Assembly: GCA_047495785.1 (NCBI GenBank)
Contig: JBLDXI010000003.1
Coordinates: 2,604,001 to 2,668,000 of the forward strand
Origin: Lepidodermella squamata
Lineage: Eukaryota > Gastrotricha
Direction: 5' to 3'
DNA: 64,000 bases
The notes beneath the pieces are model-generated. The model saw only the letters and a list, made by a program, of their open reading frames with translations, made no database searches and had not been told where the DNA came from. A program made the position numbers and the translations under genes. Shown piece by piece: positions 22,713 to 36,474 of the stretch. Position 1 is the first letter of the stretch; each line of letters opens with the position of its first letter.

Positions 22713-23060
22713 ATGGATGAAAGGGCACCGTATGAGCGCTTATGCAAACTAATTGTCATGAACTTGTCGTCCGGTACTGCTGGCTTTGTGGTAATTCTGT
22801 TGGCTACTTACTACAGTATTGCACTACTACGCAATGCAATTCAGGAAGATAGCGCGTGCTGTATGCCCAGTGCTGGTGACGACGACGGAAAGACAAGTCA
22901 GATAACGCTGAGCGTAACCCAACCCGTTATCCAACGATTGCCTTCGACGACTAGCAATGATATCACGTCAGCTAACACCACCAACGCATTATCGCGCTTT
23001 AAGGTGGTCTTGAAAAATAGTGTAGAAGAGCTGATAGCTAAACAGCTGTATCTTCTGTGA
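22713..23060 (+). CDS. Hypothetical 115-residue protein
   Basis: ATG at 22713 opens 115 codons ending TGA. Residues about 18-40 (SSGTAGFVVILLATYYSIAL) would form one membrane segment after a short, acidic/basic mixed N-terminus; the rest is Ser/Thr-rich. It lies alone upstream of Myc in the opposite direction, has no recognised family and shows no clear splice sites. It may be a chance open frame. Confidence 0.2.
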   Translation: MDERAPYERLCKLIVMNLSSGTAGFVVILLATYYSIALLRNAIQEDSACCMPSAGDDDGKTSQITLSVTQPVIQRLPSTTSNDITSANTTNALSRFKVVLKNSVEELIAKQLYLL

Positions 23061-26000
23061 GTCGAGAGATATTAATTTTCATTACCTAAAACAATCTATA
23101 CTACTCAACGCTATATAAGTATGTATACTAAAGGCGCAAGTCGTCGCGACTTGACGACGGCTGAACAAATTTTTGCCTAAAATTGACGCTGTCATCGCAG
23201 CAGGTAGTTGCAAGTCAAGTGGTAGCATAGTAATAATAGTAATACGAGAGAAATACTGGTCAAGCAACGGGGCGGTTTTACGGCTTGAATTACTACTGCG
23301 CTGCAAGAGGTCACAACATTCGACAAATCGCTCGCGGTATAATATTATTAGGTCTAATAATTTTACCGAGACCGACGCCAAATTACGCTTACTACGCCGC
23401 CACGACGTCGGGCGAATTTCTTCGTTAAAAACCGATATTGCATGTAAGTGAGTAAGTTGTTTCGGAGTTGACCGGGGCGACCGGACGCTGACACGAACAA
23501 ACAACCTTTTTCTTGGTAGCTCGAAAAACACCAGTCGATTTCTCACACTGAAATCGTTATCCGAATTTGATAACTGTTTTGATAATAACCATGAGTGGGA
23601 ACAATAAAAATGCTAAATTAAGGTACTATGTCGCTCAAATAGAGAATACAACTCAGCACTTATTTAAAATTAAAAACTCCTCCTTAAAATTTTATCGCTG
23701 ATTTTTGCGAATTGAGAAACACTAAAATCAAGCCGGAACGAGCTTAGTAATAATGATTTAGCGAATGACGAAGAGAACAAGTGCAGCAAAAAAAGCTCTT
23801 CGCTTTGACGAAGAAAAATTATATGGCTACCAGCGACGACGAGCCGAACGGCGCTTCAAAGGCTGGCGGTCGCGTGCCGAGTTTGATTTCATTTTTTGCC
23901 TGCCTGCCAAGCATAGTACGAAGTCGAATGCCGAATGAAAGCGTCCGTTCTTTGGCAGCGATAAAAACGCCTACGCCGACGAGTAGGTGTTGTTTTCTCC
24001 AAGAAATAGGTCGGTATGTTGGTAGTAAAAAATAACAGGTTTTATCTGGAATTTCGGCGCGATATGAAATATGGCTTACAACTTGCCAACAGCAAGAGCA
24101 TCGGAACTAAGCGGAAACTAAGTAAATGCCACCATTAAACACCGCGTCGGGGCGGGTGCGGCTTGGGTGGACGTGATGGAAATAATTCAATGAAGATTAC
24201 CAGCCTACGCCGAAAAAACCCCTAAACACACAAAAACACAACCGAGTCCTGTCACAAAGCGAGTATTTTTTTATGACACAGTTGTAATTAAGATGGGGAA
24301 TTAAGGCGTCACGTTTGTCCTCGAAGCGAACCACAGCTGGAGCGGACAAAAAAGTACATACACTGGCAATTTTTACGGCAACATAACCCTAACAAAAGTT
24401 CAGGAGATTATCACTGGTGGCTATCTAGGCGCTATTTTCAGCAGTCGAGTTCGGGCTCGTTAAAGGTGGGGGAGCGAACATGTTGCAAAAAATGAAAGGC
24501 ATAAAATACGTACTCTTTATTCATTAGCAGTAGGTATAAATTTCCGCACAGATGTTCAGTAAAAATGACCGAATATAGAGGCAAAAAATTGCCATCTAGG
24601 TTGGTGGTTGTTTTTCTGGTTATTATTACCTCAGAATAAAAAAATCCACCGCTACTGTGCGATTTTTTAGGGAGTAGCTCCATGTTAGAGGAGGAGTCGT
24701 CGTCGCGCGATGAAAAACATTGCACTCAGTCCGACATGCGCAAATTAACAGCAACACAGCGTTTGGAAAAATGCTCATAATAATAAAATGGTAGTAAAAA
24801 TGGTTATTATTATTATTATTACTATGATCACATGTCTAGGTGAGGCAGGCAGCAGGCGAAAAAATTCACGCCACGTGAGTCAACGATACTTCATTAATGC
24901 TAGATAGGATATGCGAATTCTAATTTTTACTACCGCTGCTAAAACTGAACATCTGTTCCGTGAATGCCTGGGGTAATTCAGGCAAAAGAATATTTTTTGG
25001 CAGCCGATGATGGCTAGTTTAAAACGCTCCTATTACTTTTGGCGACGAAACAGAATGAAATACCTCCTACGCAGTCTAAAATACACCTAGTTCTCGAAAT
25101 TTGGAGGCCTGCCAGCATCAGGTTTTTATCACGTGCGTGAAACAAAAACTGGTAAATATTTAAGACAGGTGTAAACTAATTAAAAAAGAGATGCGCATTA
25201 GTACGAAAATTAGTGTGAAGCCGTACGAAAAATTTTAAAAGTCTCGAAGATGATAACGAGAGGATCATGGAATATAATTCAGTTAAAAAAGAGCAAAATG
25301 GAAAAATTAGCCTCGTTGAATCCACCCATTAGACAGCGATGAATCTGGGAAAATTATAACCAAAAACGACAACTAGGTAGATGAAAAAGAAGACACCATT
25401 CGAAGAAAAAGCTTTTTCTGTTAAAAAAAAGCTTCAAAATGATCCATTTTAGTAGCGTATCAATCGATATTGACCGTAATTATTGTGTTGCGCAACACAG
25501 TCGGCCAGCACCATTCGCAGATAATTAGACCGATGAAAAAAAGCTAAAAAGAGATCTCTTATTTTGCGTAAACAACTATCTAAGAGTCTCATTTCGCGAC
25601 AAGAAAATACAAGCTGATTAATCTGGGCCGCTCAGCAACTGCTTAAACAGAGAGCAGGCTTATTTTGCGGTTTATAATTTGCGCAACTTTACGGGTATTT
25701 AAGCGATGTCTCGAGAAAAGGTTAAGAAGGTAACAGGCGAGAAGCGCCAATTACTTCGATGCTATTTATAGAAGACCCAGAACCAACGTAATTGTTATAC
25801 AAAGCGGCACTTGCATGCAACGTAAAGTAGGGACATGTACAAATTAGCAGCTCTCACGCTTTCTCAAAGATATTACGATAAGTTTGGGACATCTCTTTTT
25901 GCATCTAAGAATGGAAACAGATTTACAGATGAAAGGCCAGGTGTTTGATTTTATAAGAAGGATGTACTCGTTGCCGACAAACCGGCGAGCGAAAAATGAT

Positions 26001-28103
26001 TAATAGGCTGAGAAGTGGCAAATGGGAAACGTCAAGCAAGGCGAAACCGCAAAACGCAATAGTGGCTATCTGGGTCAAAAGTTGGGCCAGATAATTGCAC
26101 AACTGCAACGATCAATGCTGCGTAACGAATAATATGCAAAATATACCTCGCGTTGGGTAACGACGATGCGCCGAAAATCACATTACAACGCGATGATGAA
26201 CGGCGCGCGAGATCAAGGCGATGAGATATCAGAAGTAATGATAGCGGCGAGAGCAGTGTGCGTGAAACTTTGAAAATTCCTCCTTAAAAACCTATTTGTT
26301 GCTAAAAATAATCACTTCGATAATTACCTAGAAAATAAAAACATTCAGGCCGCTTCTTCTTTCAGCACTCGATGACCTACAATTACGACTTGCTTTTTAG
26401 AAGACGCCGACACACGCTGCAATAAAAGTGGCAGCACGTTATAAATAAAAATGACCTAGCAAAAAAAGAAATACGACCCAGACGTTGCCTCTACTTTTAA
26501 TTTCGCCCTGAAAGACGTACAATAATTTTCGGGTGGCGTCCAGTTACGGACAGGTGTCCGAGCCGTGAACTTTTACTACGGTTGTAAATGATAATCTGGC
26601 ATGGTTACTCGTCGCTTTGGTGCATAATAATTTTATACCTGTGTAAGCGCAATGCGGGTACCATTTCAGGATTATGACCGTTATAATGATACCCACTAGG
26701 CATTGTAGTCATTTCCGAAAACAAACAGTAATATTACTCACGTAGCAATTGTGTCCATATAAGCCTAGGTCATTAATTTCAGAATGACGTTTGTAGATAT
26801 ACCTGTGGTTTCGCTGTAATAAAACATTACCAAAGCGATGAATTTCAAAATAATACCAAGTCGTATGAAATCTCAAGGCTTCTCATAGATACTAAATAAA
26901 ATACACATTATACTGTGGGAAACTTGGCTATTGGTAATGTCGTCGTAGTTTCATGCTCAACTAATCGCGGGCGATGGAGGTTAAAGAGCGCGATGGCACT
27001 ACTTGGTAGTTAGTTACTTATACCACCATGCGACATAATGTATCAGTCTTATTGCCAGAGTTCTGCATGGCTGCTGCCTTTTTTATGCGCAGTAATTTTC
27101 TGTCGCTTGAGCGTGGCAAGACGCCGGCGTATCATCATGCCACTTCACGCTGTTTTGGTTAGCCAGGTAGTAATTTGCGGCTTGAACGTGTTGTCGTTAA
27201 ACATCACCTTTTGAGCCTACGACCCGACTCCTGGTATCATTAACATGCATTCATAAACAAGACTTGAATATAGTAGTTGTATATTTCGCTAACAAAAAAT
27301 TAGCGTTAATTATCATCGTCAAAATTTGACCTGAGTCATCGCCAAAGGCTTACATCTCGTATATAGTAAAACGCATTAACGTAGAAACGTAGATGTGGTT
27401 GATGGTAATAAAACGTGGAGAAAAAGGCCATTTTTTCTCTAAATCAGAGATGACTGATAACAGTGATCTCTTCAATAAAAATTGGGACTTGTTTAGATAA
27501 AATCGCCTATTGCTGCAGAGACGCACAGGAGAAGAATTTTCTCAAATGGGTAAAGACGTCGTTGCTAAATTTTCTCGGGGGGAAAATTTGCTCAAGTGAT
27601 GGAAGAATAGCGCGGTATTAGTTGAGTAGACATTTTCCACATCACGCTGTCGTCAAATGCTAGGAAGTCGAGCGACCAGCGTCGAGCAAATAAGCTATCA
27701 AAATTGTTGTTCTCAAGCTGGAAATATTTTTATTATCATTTCTATCTTCGACCCCGCCTGAAACTTTGCTCGCGGTCCTCCGAGTCTCCCTTGTGGGGTT
27801 CGCGAATAAACAAAAATATTTTAGGAGCGATCGAGGCTCCCAGTTTAAAGACATGGCTTGAGTCAATACTAAACATGAGTCAGGAAAGTAGGACGCGGCT
27901 TTTCGCATCTTTTATGTACAATCGTCCATCTTATCTTTTTCAGTATATTCAGGAGCCATTAATTATTTACAAGTACCACCCGAATAGGTCAATTGGATTC
28001 CTGTCACAATTAGGTCATAATTACGAATAACAGACACCTCCCACAACCCCAAAAGAATTACCTGAGATGGTGAATAGTAAGTTCGTACCCGCAAATTCGT
28101 AAC

Positions 28104-28219
28104 GTGATCTTTTCGTAACAAACAGGTATCTTTTCGTACTACATTTAGTGATCTTTTCGTAACACATTTTCGTATCAAAATCAAATTTTCCAAATTAATT
28201 TGGTGATCTTTTCATAACA
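28104..28219 (+). repeat. Cluster of GTGATCTTTTCGTAACA repeats
   Basis: Perfect 17-base copies at 28104-28120 and 28148-28164, a one-mismatch copy at 28203-28219 and a partial copy near 28125. Spacing is irregular (44 and 55 bases between starts), unlike a simple tandem repeat. Confidence 0.75.
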
Positions 28220-29402
28220 AATTAAGAGGAAAAATCCGCTAAAAAACCGAGTTGAATATTCTCCGCTGAATGTGTTTCCTAAGAATTGAAAATAAGTTGA
28301 AAAGACTGCAGAAAGCTTTCATCTTATATCATTTTATTACTGAGTTGAGACGAAATAAGCCAAAAATACGCCACCAAAAAACTATGATATAATAACATTA
28401 CATTTCGAATAAACTAATAAATATTATACCAAAAGGATCGAACGTTATTGTCTTTTTAGTCACAAAAGCCGCAGAATGTTTCACAAATAATTTCCTCACA
28501 AAAAACAGAGTTGGCTTTTCGAAGATGATTAGTGTATATAAGGAGTGTGTTCGAAAGTATAATTCAACATTTCGCCGTTTTCATTTTATTCTTCGTATAT
28601 TATTCAATCAAACCGTTCGGCCAATCACCAAAAAAAATTAATCAATTTTTCACATGAATCCCTCGTGCAGTGATTTTAACAAAAAAAATACTCATCACCG
28701 TCCATTTTTTCAACACGAATTTCCTGGAGCAATTACAATAATAATAGTCGCTAAATATAATAATAATTACAGGATTCGAAATAAAAAATTCACAATGCAC
28801 AGATCGCTTGTTCGAACAATAGCTGTTATATATAACTGATAAATTGCATCGAGCTAATTTTTGAGGTGAATTCTAAGCCCGCTAAAACACCGTTCAGAAC
28901 ACAACGCCTGCTGCTGGTTTTTTTTTTCTTGAAACATCAAAATCAAAGAAGACGGAGTAAGTTTTTTTGATTAGTAATTGCCACATTTTTTCCAAGCAAG
29001 TAGAAAAAGAGCGAAACAATAGCAGGAGAATAAAGGTAATCATTAACAATCAGCTCAGGTAGACTTTCTTGGCATATCAGCTTGTTAAATAATAACAGTA
29101 AAAAGCTATATATATTTCATCGCGACGATCTCAACGGGTTTTAAGGGTTAAAATGTACACAGAAAAAACGACAAAAAAGGAAAGAATGTTCATGTTTTCG
29201 CCATCAGTCGAAAAAGCAGCGTTATGTAGGGTTTTATAGGGTAAGAATTTCACAATGATATAACCTCACAATCGAGTTGAATTATTTTTTCAAGGCAAAA
29301 CAAGAAAAAAGAACCGACAAAATTAGCAATTGTAATTTGATATGACTGAGTAATCTCTGCAACTAGTTATTCGTCTGGCATATTGTTATTAAATTGAAGG
29401 TT

Positions 29403-32400
29403 TCACTTGCAGCGGCCAGCGTAGAGCACGTCGGGAACAGACGGGTCGGCTAGCGTGGTTACGTCGCCGAATTCTCGTGAACCAGCGGCGATCGCCCGCA
29501 AAATTCGACGCATGATTTTACCGGACCGGGTTTTTGGCAGCGCAGCTGCGTTCTGAATATAGCTAGGCCGAGCAAACGGACCGATACCATGGCAAACTAA
29601 AATTATTGAAAAATTGTTAGAAATTAGACGCAATAATTATTTTTAAAATGGGGTGTTAATTTGAGGTTCCAGCACTATATTTCGGGTAAACCTCTGGCCC
29701 TAACATCTGATTTCTTTTCAACAATTTTAAATTCTAAGCAATAGTCCAACTTTAGTCACTTGAAGATTTACAGTTGCCAATATCGACTTCAAAAATCGAT
29801 TTTTACCAATTGGTGGTTAATAAAAAATCAAATTCTTCTAATTCGAATCTCAATTTCTAACAAAATCGATTATTATCTTCAATGGCCATCAATAATGGCG
29901 TTTCGTTCTGAAATGTAACATTCGTGTTCGCGCTGTGCCCACTGTACAATTTAAAAACTAAGGAAGCGCAGCGCCATAACGCCGCTTGTCCTCTTGTTCA
30001 TCACAAAAGAAAAGAAGAGTGTGCGTTTAATAAAAAGTTCCAGGCGACGTTGTTTTGCAACTTTACTCATTCGGAACTCAACGTAAATGAGGAACTTGAA
30101 AAAATCGACGTTTACAAGCTTCACGAGGAATTCGAGAATTACTTGGCCAATTTCAATAAAAATCTCGATTCTATTTATGAAAATCATGAATGTCTTGTCA
30201 TCTCTACTCACCATTCTACCGGAATATTTTGCCGCTGATCCTAAATTGCAACCACTTTCCATGGATATAAGTAGAAAATATAATTTCGTCGCTTGCCACT
30301 CTGAATTCATCTAATTCGACTTAAATTTCTAAGCGCCATGTTCCATCAAAATCGATGCAAGTCAGGATTTCAACTGCCGGCGACCCGGAAACTTGAAACT
30401 TCCGCAATTGCGCAATCGTCTATGAATAGGTCGCGTCAAGCGATACCGAATACAACCGTTATGAATGGACGAAAGTTTAGTTACGAGCGATCGGAATAAT
30501 CGCGCATTCTGGCAAACACTGTTATCGAACTGGCCTCCTTCTCCTTATTTATATGTATTTATAGTTTATCTTTTTGCAGGCAAAATGCCTTGGACCGAAA
30601 AAGACAACTGAACAATCGCTGGATAAACGTTGTCGACAACTATTTTGAAGATCATCCCCGGTGCCTAGATTACAAAACCAGTGGAACGATGACACTGCGG
30701 AGCTACGCGAAGCTCAATCAGCTAAAGAGGCTAAACCGACTGCAAAGGACGCTGTCCTCGCCGTCAAATCGAAGGAATAAATAGTTAAATATTTTCATTG
30801 TTGTGCTCGCTCCCATGCGTTCTTAGAATTGTTAAGTGTTCTTTTTATTTTTCATCGACAGAATGATTTCCAACAGAAATTAAGCCATCAGATGCAACGG
30901 ACAAGCTAGCGGCCTCGCCACCGGAGGACACGCATCATCCAGTACAGACTGGTTTCGATCTAAGGGTGAAACGATGGAATCTTTGCTTAAGCTGAGATTG
31001 CTGAACCAACAATTTTGCTAGGTTAAATTAGTTGAGCCCAAAGTTGAATCTTTCAAGAAACTGAAGGCAAATTCGCAAGAGGAGTCGTTCAGAGAAAATC
31101 GGCGATTGGCGAACGATAACATAATATTATATATACCCATGCCATCGAACTAGACGCATTGTTTCCCTATTTATACAGATTCCTCGACGTCATTGCAATT
31201 GTAGACGACCGTCTATAATCTTCACATTTTGAAGCGCCTCTGAGCTCCGCGATCTGCTATTTCTACTTTCACCGTGTTCCGCGCTTCCAATTTGAAAACC
31301 GGAATGATTCACGGAAAATTTTGACTTATATAAAACCATTTTCAGCGGACTATTAACCCAACTTTGCAATTCTTTCATGGAATTTTGGTCCTGGAATGGC
31401 AATATTCAGAATGGGCCCAAATATTTCCACCACTAAAAATGAGGTTTAGCACTAAATTTAAGCGTCCTGGTACTAAATTTTTCAGAATCTTCGCGATTTA
31501 GGCATTTCCGGTTTTGATCGATACTGATGCTCTTCCTGATCCTATGCCTTATTATTTTAGCTTAATGGTGCCCTAAGATATGCAGAAAAATCATCGATGT
31601 TGGGTTCCAAGACGGCTGAACGGCTGTTCGGGGAAATCACTGATTTGTAAAATCGATACTTGGAATCGATATCGACTCTATAGGATGAAGTAAAATTCGT
31701 AAACTGACCGCTCATAGCGCGAAATACGCATAATATGAAGATCTATCGGTTAGGCTGGATAACAAAAAAATTGAGATTCTAGTGAAGACTGGAAATTCGA
31801 AAAACGATATTTAGGGGAAATATAGTGCTGGAACCCTAAATTTGGGGTGCGCATTGGCACACCCATTCAGAATTCTTACAATTCAATTGAATTATAAAGT
31901 GATGAGAATTGAATTGAAATTAAAAAATCAACAAACCTAAATCTTTCAGTTCGTTGATAATGGCAGGTGTCAGCTCAAATCCCTGAAAATTCGAAAAACG
32001 ATTAAAACTTGTGTATTTTGCTACTTTTCGACTCTTACATCTTTCGGTGTGACAAAACAGTAGACACATTCGCCTCGAACCGCATCAGGCGCTGCAACGG
32101 CCGCCGACTCGGCCACAGCCGGGTGTTTGCCCATGGCCGCTTCGATTTCAGCCGTCGACAGCAGATGCCCGGAAACGTTCAACATATCATCGACACGACC
32201 TGTAATCCAATAGTAACCGTCCTTATCGCGAACAGCGCCATCACCGGTTGTGTAGAATCCGTTGAATTTATTGAAATACGTATCTTCAAACCGCTTGTGG
32301 TTGCCGAAAACCGTCCGCATCATACCAGGCCACGGTTTCGCAAAAACGAGATGGCCCTCGCCGGGTCCGACGATTTCACGATCGCCGTTCGATAAGTCAT

Positions 32401-35400
32401 CAGCGCCATTTGTCACTTGATGCTGGTTGCAGTCGACATCGTGAGACGGGATCAAAAGCCGTGGGACAATGCCGAAAAACGGCAGGGTTGCCGAGCCGGG
32501 TTTCGTCGGAATAGCACCCGGGATCGGGGTCAGCGTGTGGCCGCCCGTCTCGGTTTGCCAGTAGGTGTCGACGATCGGGCAGTTGCCATTGCCGACGACG
32601 GTGTGGTACCATTCCCACGCCTCAGGGTTGATAGGCTCGCCGACTGAGCCGAGAACTTTCAGGGTGGATCGGTCGGTTTGAGTCACGAAATTGTCGCCGA
32701 ATTTCATGAGCGAGCGGAGGGCGGTTGGGGCGGTGTAAAATTTAGTCACCTTGTATTTGTCAACAATTTGCCAATATCGGCTATGGGTAGGGTAGAACGG
32801 CAAGCCTTCGAACTGAAAAAAAACAAAGAAAAATTAAACTAAACTGAGAAACCTAAAATTATTCATTTTCGTCAACTTTTGAAAGAAATTTGAAAAAAAT
32901 CATTTTCGAGTGACTCTGGTTTGTAGTTTTAAATGACCGTCAGCAAGTGATAAGCTAATTTTCAAAATTTTCCAGAAAATCGCAAAAATGTGCCGCCTAT
33001 TTAGAAGGAAAGACAACCAGTTTCCCTAGTAGATTTTCACTCTCCAAGGAATAGGCATCGAGGAGGCTCCCATCCTCCTTAAAATAAAGAAACCCCAAAA
33101 GTGTCGCCAAAGTCTTAGAGGCGAAATTTTCCACCTTAATAATAACGGGGAAGAATATGAGAATAAAAATGAAAGTTGCACATCCTTTCTCAATTTTGCA
33201 AAGTTTTGCAGGAAATTTGATATTTTTCAAATAAAACCTACCCGGAGAATCCCCGTTCTGTTTTTCGCGAAGAAATTGCAAATTTACCGAAGAAACCCCG
33301 AAATAACCCGATGAGTTGGTAATTTTAGAATTTTCGTTTTCATTGTTCGGTATTTTACCCGTTTCAACCAAATTTCTCCGCTTTTTTTAATCCCACTGAC
33401 AAGCGACATACATGATTACCATTTTCATGGCATTTTGAATTTTTCCAAGATTATTCTGGCCATGAGATGTGACTCTGTGCCTTTCATTTCAGACTTTCTG
33501 ATCCGTTTTTTGTGTATTTTCCACGTGTAAATTTCTTAAACGACGCGCTGTATTAATCTCGCTTTGACATCGATTGAATCGTGATCTTGAAAGCGACATA
33601 AAAATCTCACCAACATTTTGCTTAGCTCCACTTTCCGCTAACGGTTCACGTCAATTTCAATTGAATTTTGAATTTTCTTTCCATTCAATTTTTCATCTTT
33701 CAATTTTTATATTCAATGATTTTATATCTTACAATGACTCCAGTAACGCCATTGCACAGCGGGCCGTACACGACGTAAGAGTGGCCAGTGATCCATCCGA
33801 CATCGGCCGTGCAGAAAAGCACGTCGTCGGCCGGATGCGCGTCGAACACGTACTTGAACGTCGTGGCAGCGTAGACCATGTAACCGGCGGTTGTGTGCAC
33901 GACGCCTTTCGGCTTTCCGGTCGAGCCGCTCGTGTACAAAATAAACAACGGATCTTCGGCGTCCATCCACTCGACAGGGCAGTCGGGCGATGCTGTCGAT
34001 ACAGCATCCGAGTACCACTCATCTCGACCTTCGACCCAGTGAATCTAAGCAAATACAAATAGAAAACATCATTAAAGAATAACGAGACGTAACTTCTCAT
34101 GACATCTGAATAAACTGGTTCCAGAAAATATTACATCTACCCACTTTCTCCCCGAGATGAAAAAACACCTTTCAATTCACATTTCAATGCAAAACACCGA
34201 TTTATGTTTGTTCAGTAGCTCAAAATTGTAAAAAAAATATGTTGCTACATTTTTGAAATACAAAATACGTCAATGGGTTCAACATTTGGACATTTCTATT
34301 TCAATTTACGCGTGATTTCGGCAAAATAACAAGCTTTACCAGAGAAAAAGATCTAATTTTAGATACTAATTAGCATTTCCATATGGCTGCGATGAATTTT
34401 AGGAATTACAGTAAAATGGATTATATCCGTAATATAGACATCAGGCTATCAACATGCGGTGGCATTATCGAAGTGGGGGAGATTAATTAAAAAGCAATGC
34501 CTGAATTTCCTATTAATAACAATGGAGACATCTGTCGATAAGAAAAGCGAACTACATCACCAGGACCAGAAACAGCGAAACATTATATCAAGATGAATAG
34601 TGTAAAATTTCCAAATTTCTGGAAGATTTTAAATCATCGCCTCCAAGATTTTCTCGGCTGTTGGGGTGAGGAAGGGGAGACTTCGGTTTGCCTTCCTCAA
34701 AACCCGGAAACCCCAACTTTCAGTCGCAGGGAAGAGAAACAAATAAAAATTCAATTATTATATGCAATGGCCATGTCAACTCCAAAATTCGCTCTTGAAA
34801 TTTAGGCTGAACCTTGACGAGAATAAAAATGAACATCGATTTTTTCAATTTCAGCCAAATCAGTGAAGTCGGATAAGCATCAGCTTTTCGTAAAAAAAAT
34901 CCATTATTTCTTCTTAAATTAAGGAAACCTGGCATCTTGCCCTTAAAGAATGTCTCTTACGAGAAAATTAAGCCAATCCTTTAGTTCAAGTACTAACCTT
35001 GTACGCATCGCAAGGGCGTTTAGCTGCTACTTTTGACAGATCGGTTTTCGGGTCGAACTTGCCGACTGGATCCGCCCCAGTTACGTGCTTGACAACAATG
35101 CAGGTCTTGATTTTAACACCAGCCTTCTCAGCTAATTCAAGGCCTTCTTCGACAACCTCTTTTAACGCAATCATTTTCGGACCACGCCATACACCATCTG
35201 AAAAAATCCGCCTTAAAATCATTTTGTTTCATTTTCTCGTTTATCGCTCACCTCCTGTGACAAGAAGGGAGCAGCCGCCGTCGATAATGCGATCGGCAAG
35301 AGCTGACGCTGAAAAGCCACCAAAAACGATGGAATGAACAGCTCCGATGCGAGCGCACGCCAACATAGCGATGACTAGTTCTGGAATCATTGGCAGATAA

Positions 35401-36406
35401 ATCGCGACTCGATCGCCCTTCTTAACACCCCGAGCTTTGAGGACATTCGCCAACCGGCACACACGCTCTTTCAAATCAGCGAAGGTCAAGACACTGTCGT
35501 CGCCAACTTCATTTCCTTCCCTGTAGTTGAAAAAAAAGAAAAAATCAATCAATTTTTTTAAATATTTGAATCTCTCCCAATTTTTTTACACGTTTTAACC
35601 CTCTTGAGTATTTCTGCATTTTTTTGAAGATAAAACTGGCCAATTTTAGAATGGGCTTGATCAAATAACGAGTAATTCACTTTAACTATTTTTTCAACTG
35701 TCTACGTTCCATTTAATCATTTCCCACCAGGTTTTAGACAAATTTTGAGGATCACTCGTGAATTGGATTTCAGTATCATGTCACGTCTTGCACCCAATTC
35801 TTCTTCTGCAGTTTCGAGCAGCGTCCAATTAACTTTTACTTAGGGCGATGCTTTTGGTGCAGCAGCTAAAATCGATGATGCGCCTCGTTGTTAACGATGC
35901 GAGAAACCTAATTTAACGGCCAATTTCGCGACGCGTTCGCCTCATCAATCGATCGAGCGAAGGCAAAAAAATAATAAATGCAAACAAAGCGAAAAATGCG
36001 CGCATGGTTAGGGGGAATAAAATAATGAAAGAACATGATGATGCTGATAATAATAATAACGAGATGCGGAATTCGATTCTGCAACATACCAGTAAAATGC
36101 GATTTTCTGCCCGAGACCCGCCTCCACATGCCGATCGACTGCGTTGTAGCACAAATTCGTCTTAGCGCCATCAAACCAGCGAACGAAGATGTCTCCCTTT
36201 GTACGATCGAAATTGTAGGCGAGTACTCGCTGCGGATCGGGCGCGGTCTCGAAATGGAAACTCGCCGCCTGTTTCAGCCAAAATTGTTCCGGTTCTTCAA
36301 CAGACTCGCGGTACATTCGTTGATACTCTTCCAACGATGAAATGTGAGCATCTTTCGCAAAAGCAGCTGGTGGCGGAAATACTTTTTCGTTCGAAGTGCG
36401 AGGCAT
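29403..36406 (-). CDS. ACSS2: Acetyl-CoA synthetase (cytosolic/nuclear ACSS2 type)
   Basis: Exons on the minus strand: 36406-36090, 35520-35252, 35197-34998, 34044-33733, 32812-32039, 31982-31937 and 29596-29403. Every junction is GT...AG and in phase, giving 703 residues, close to human ACSS2 (701). It converts acetate, ATP and CoA to acetyl-CoA through acetyl-AMP. Signatures in order: [12 protein letters not shown] and [20 protein letters not shown] in exon 1, [19 protein letters not shown] in exon 2, the phosphate loop [11 protein letters not shown] (299-309), YWQTETGG (450-457), FYTTGDGA with WITGRVDD, and [12 protein letters not shown], where Lys667 is the adenylation lysine. No mitochondrial presequence is visible, so the cytosol or nucleus is likely. 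UTP14 ends 68 bases upstream on the same strand. The last intron (2.3 kb) holds a TIR-bounded insertion. Confidence 0.96.
29665..31835. mobile_element. 2.2-kb insertion bounded by terminal inverted repeats in the last ACSS intron
   Basis: GGTTCCAGCACTATATTTC at 29665-29683 is the exact reverse complement of 31817-31835. Similarity extends outward (AATTTGA against AATTTAG) and inward for several bases, giving arms of about 35 bases. Perfect 19-base arms 2.1 kb apart inside one intron are best explained as TIRs of a DNA transposon, probably a degenerate or non-autonomous copy. No transposase catalytic motif was recognised and no clear target-site duplication was found. Confidence 0.6.
29924..30238 (+). 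pseudogene. ATG-less 104-codon frame inside the TIR-bounded insertion
   Basis: The open frame has no ATG start and no identified upstream exon. It has a Cys/His-rich first part ([18 protein letters not shown], then EECAFNKKF), which weakly resembles the CHHC zinc fingers of GTSF1/U11-48K proteins but lacks two of the expected histidines. A charged predicted helix follows ([20 protein letters not shown]). It could be a relic of the element's own gene or of a captured host gene. Identification is very uncertain. Confidence 0.25.
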
Positions 36407-36474
36407 TTTTCAAAGATTCAGTAAAAATCTATACGAAAAATATGATCGTAAAATTGATTGGAAAAACATAACAA

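Larger units (their letters stand above)
22288..29402. other. Gene-poor region upstream of Myc
   Basis: About 7 kb without a well-supported gene. It is the 5' flank of Myc on one side and the 3' flank of the acetyl-CoA synthetase on the other. It contains one 115-codon ORF (22713-23060), a short repeat cluster at 28104-28219, CACGTG near 24873 and 25133, and four of the TTAAGG(A/C/T)GG words. Confidence 0.55.

Noticed and set aside
32997-33371. 124-codon minus-strand frame in an acetyl-CoA synthetase intron
   Set aside because: It begins with TTG, lies in the intron between two precisely joined exons and resembles no protein.
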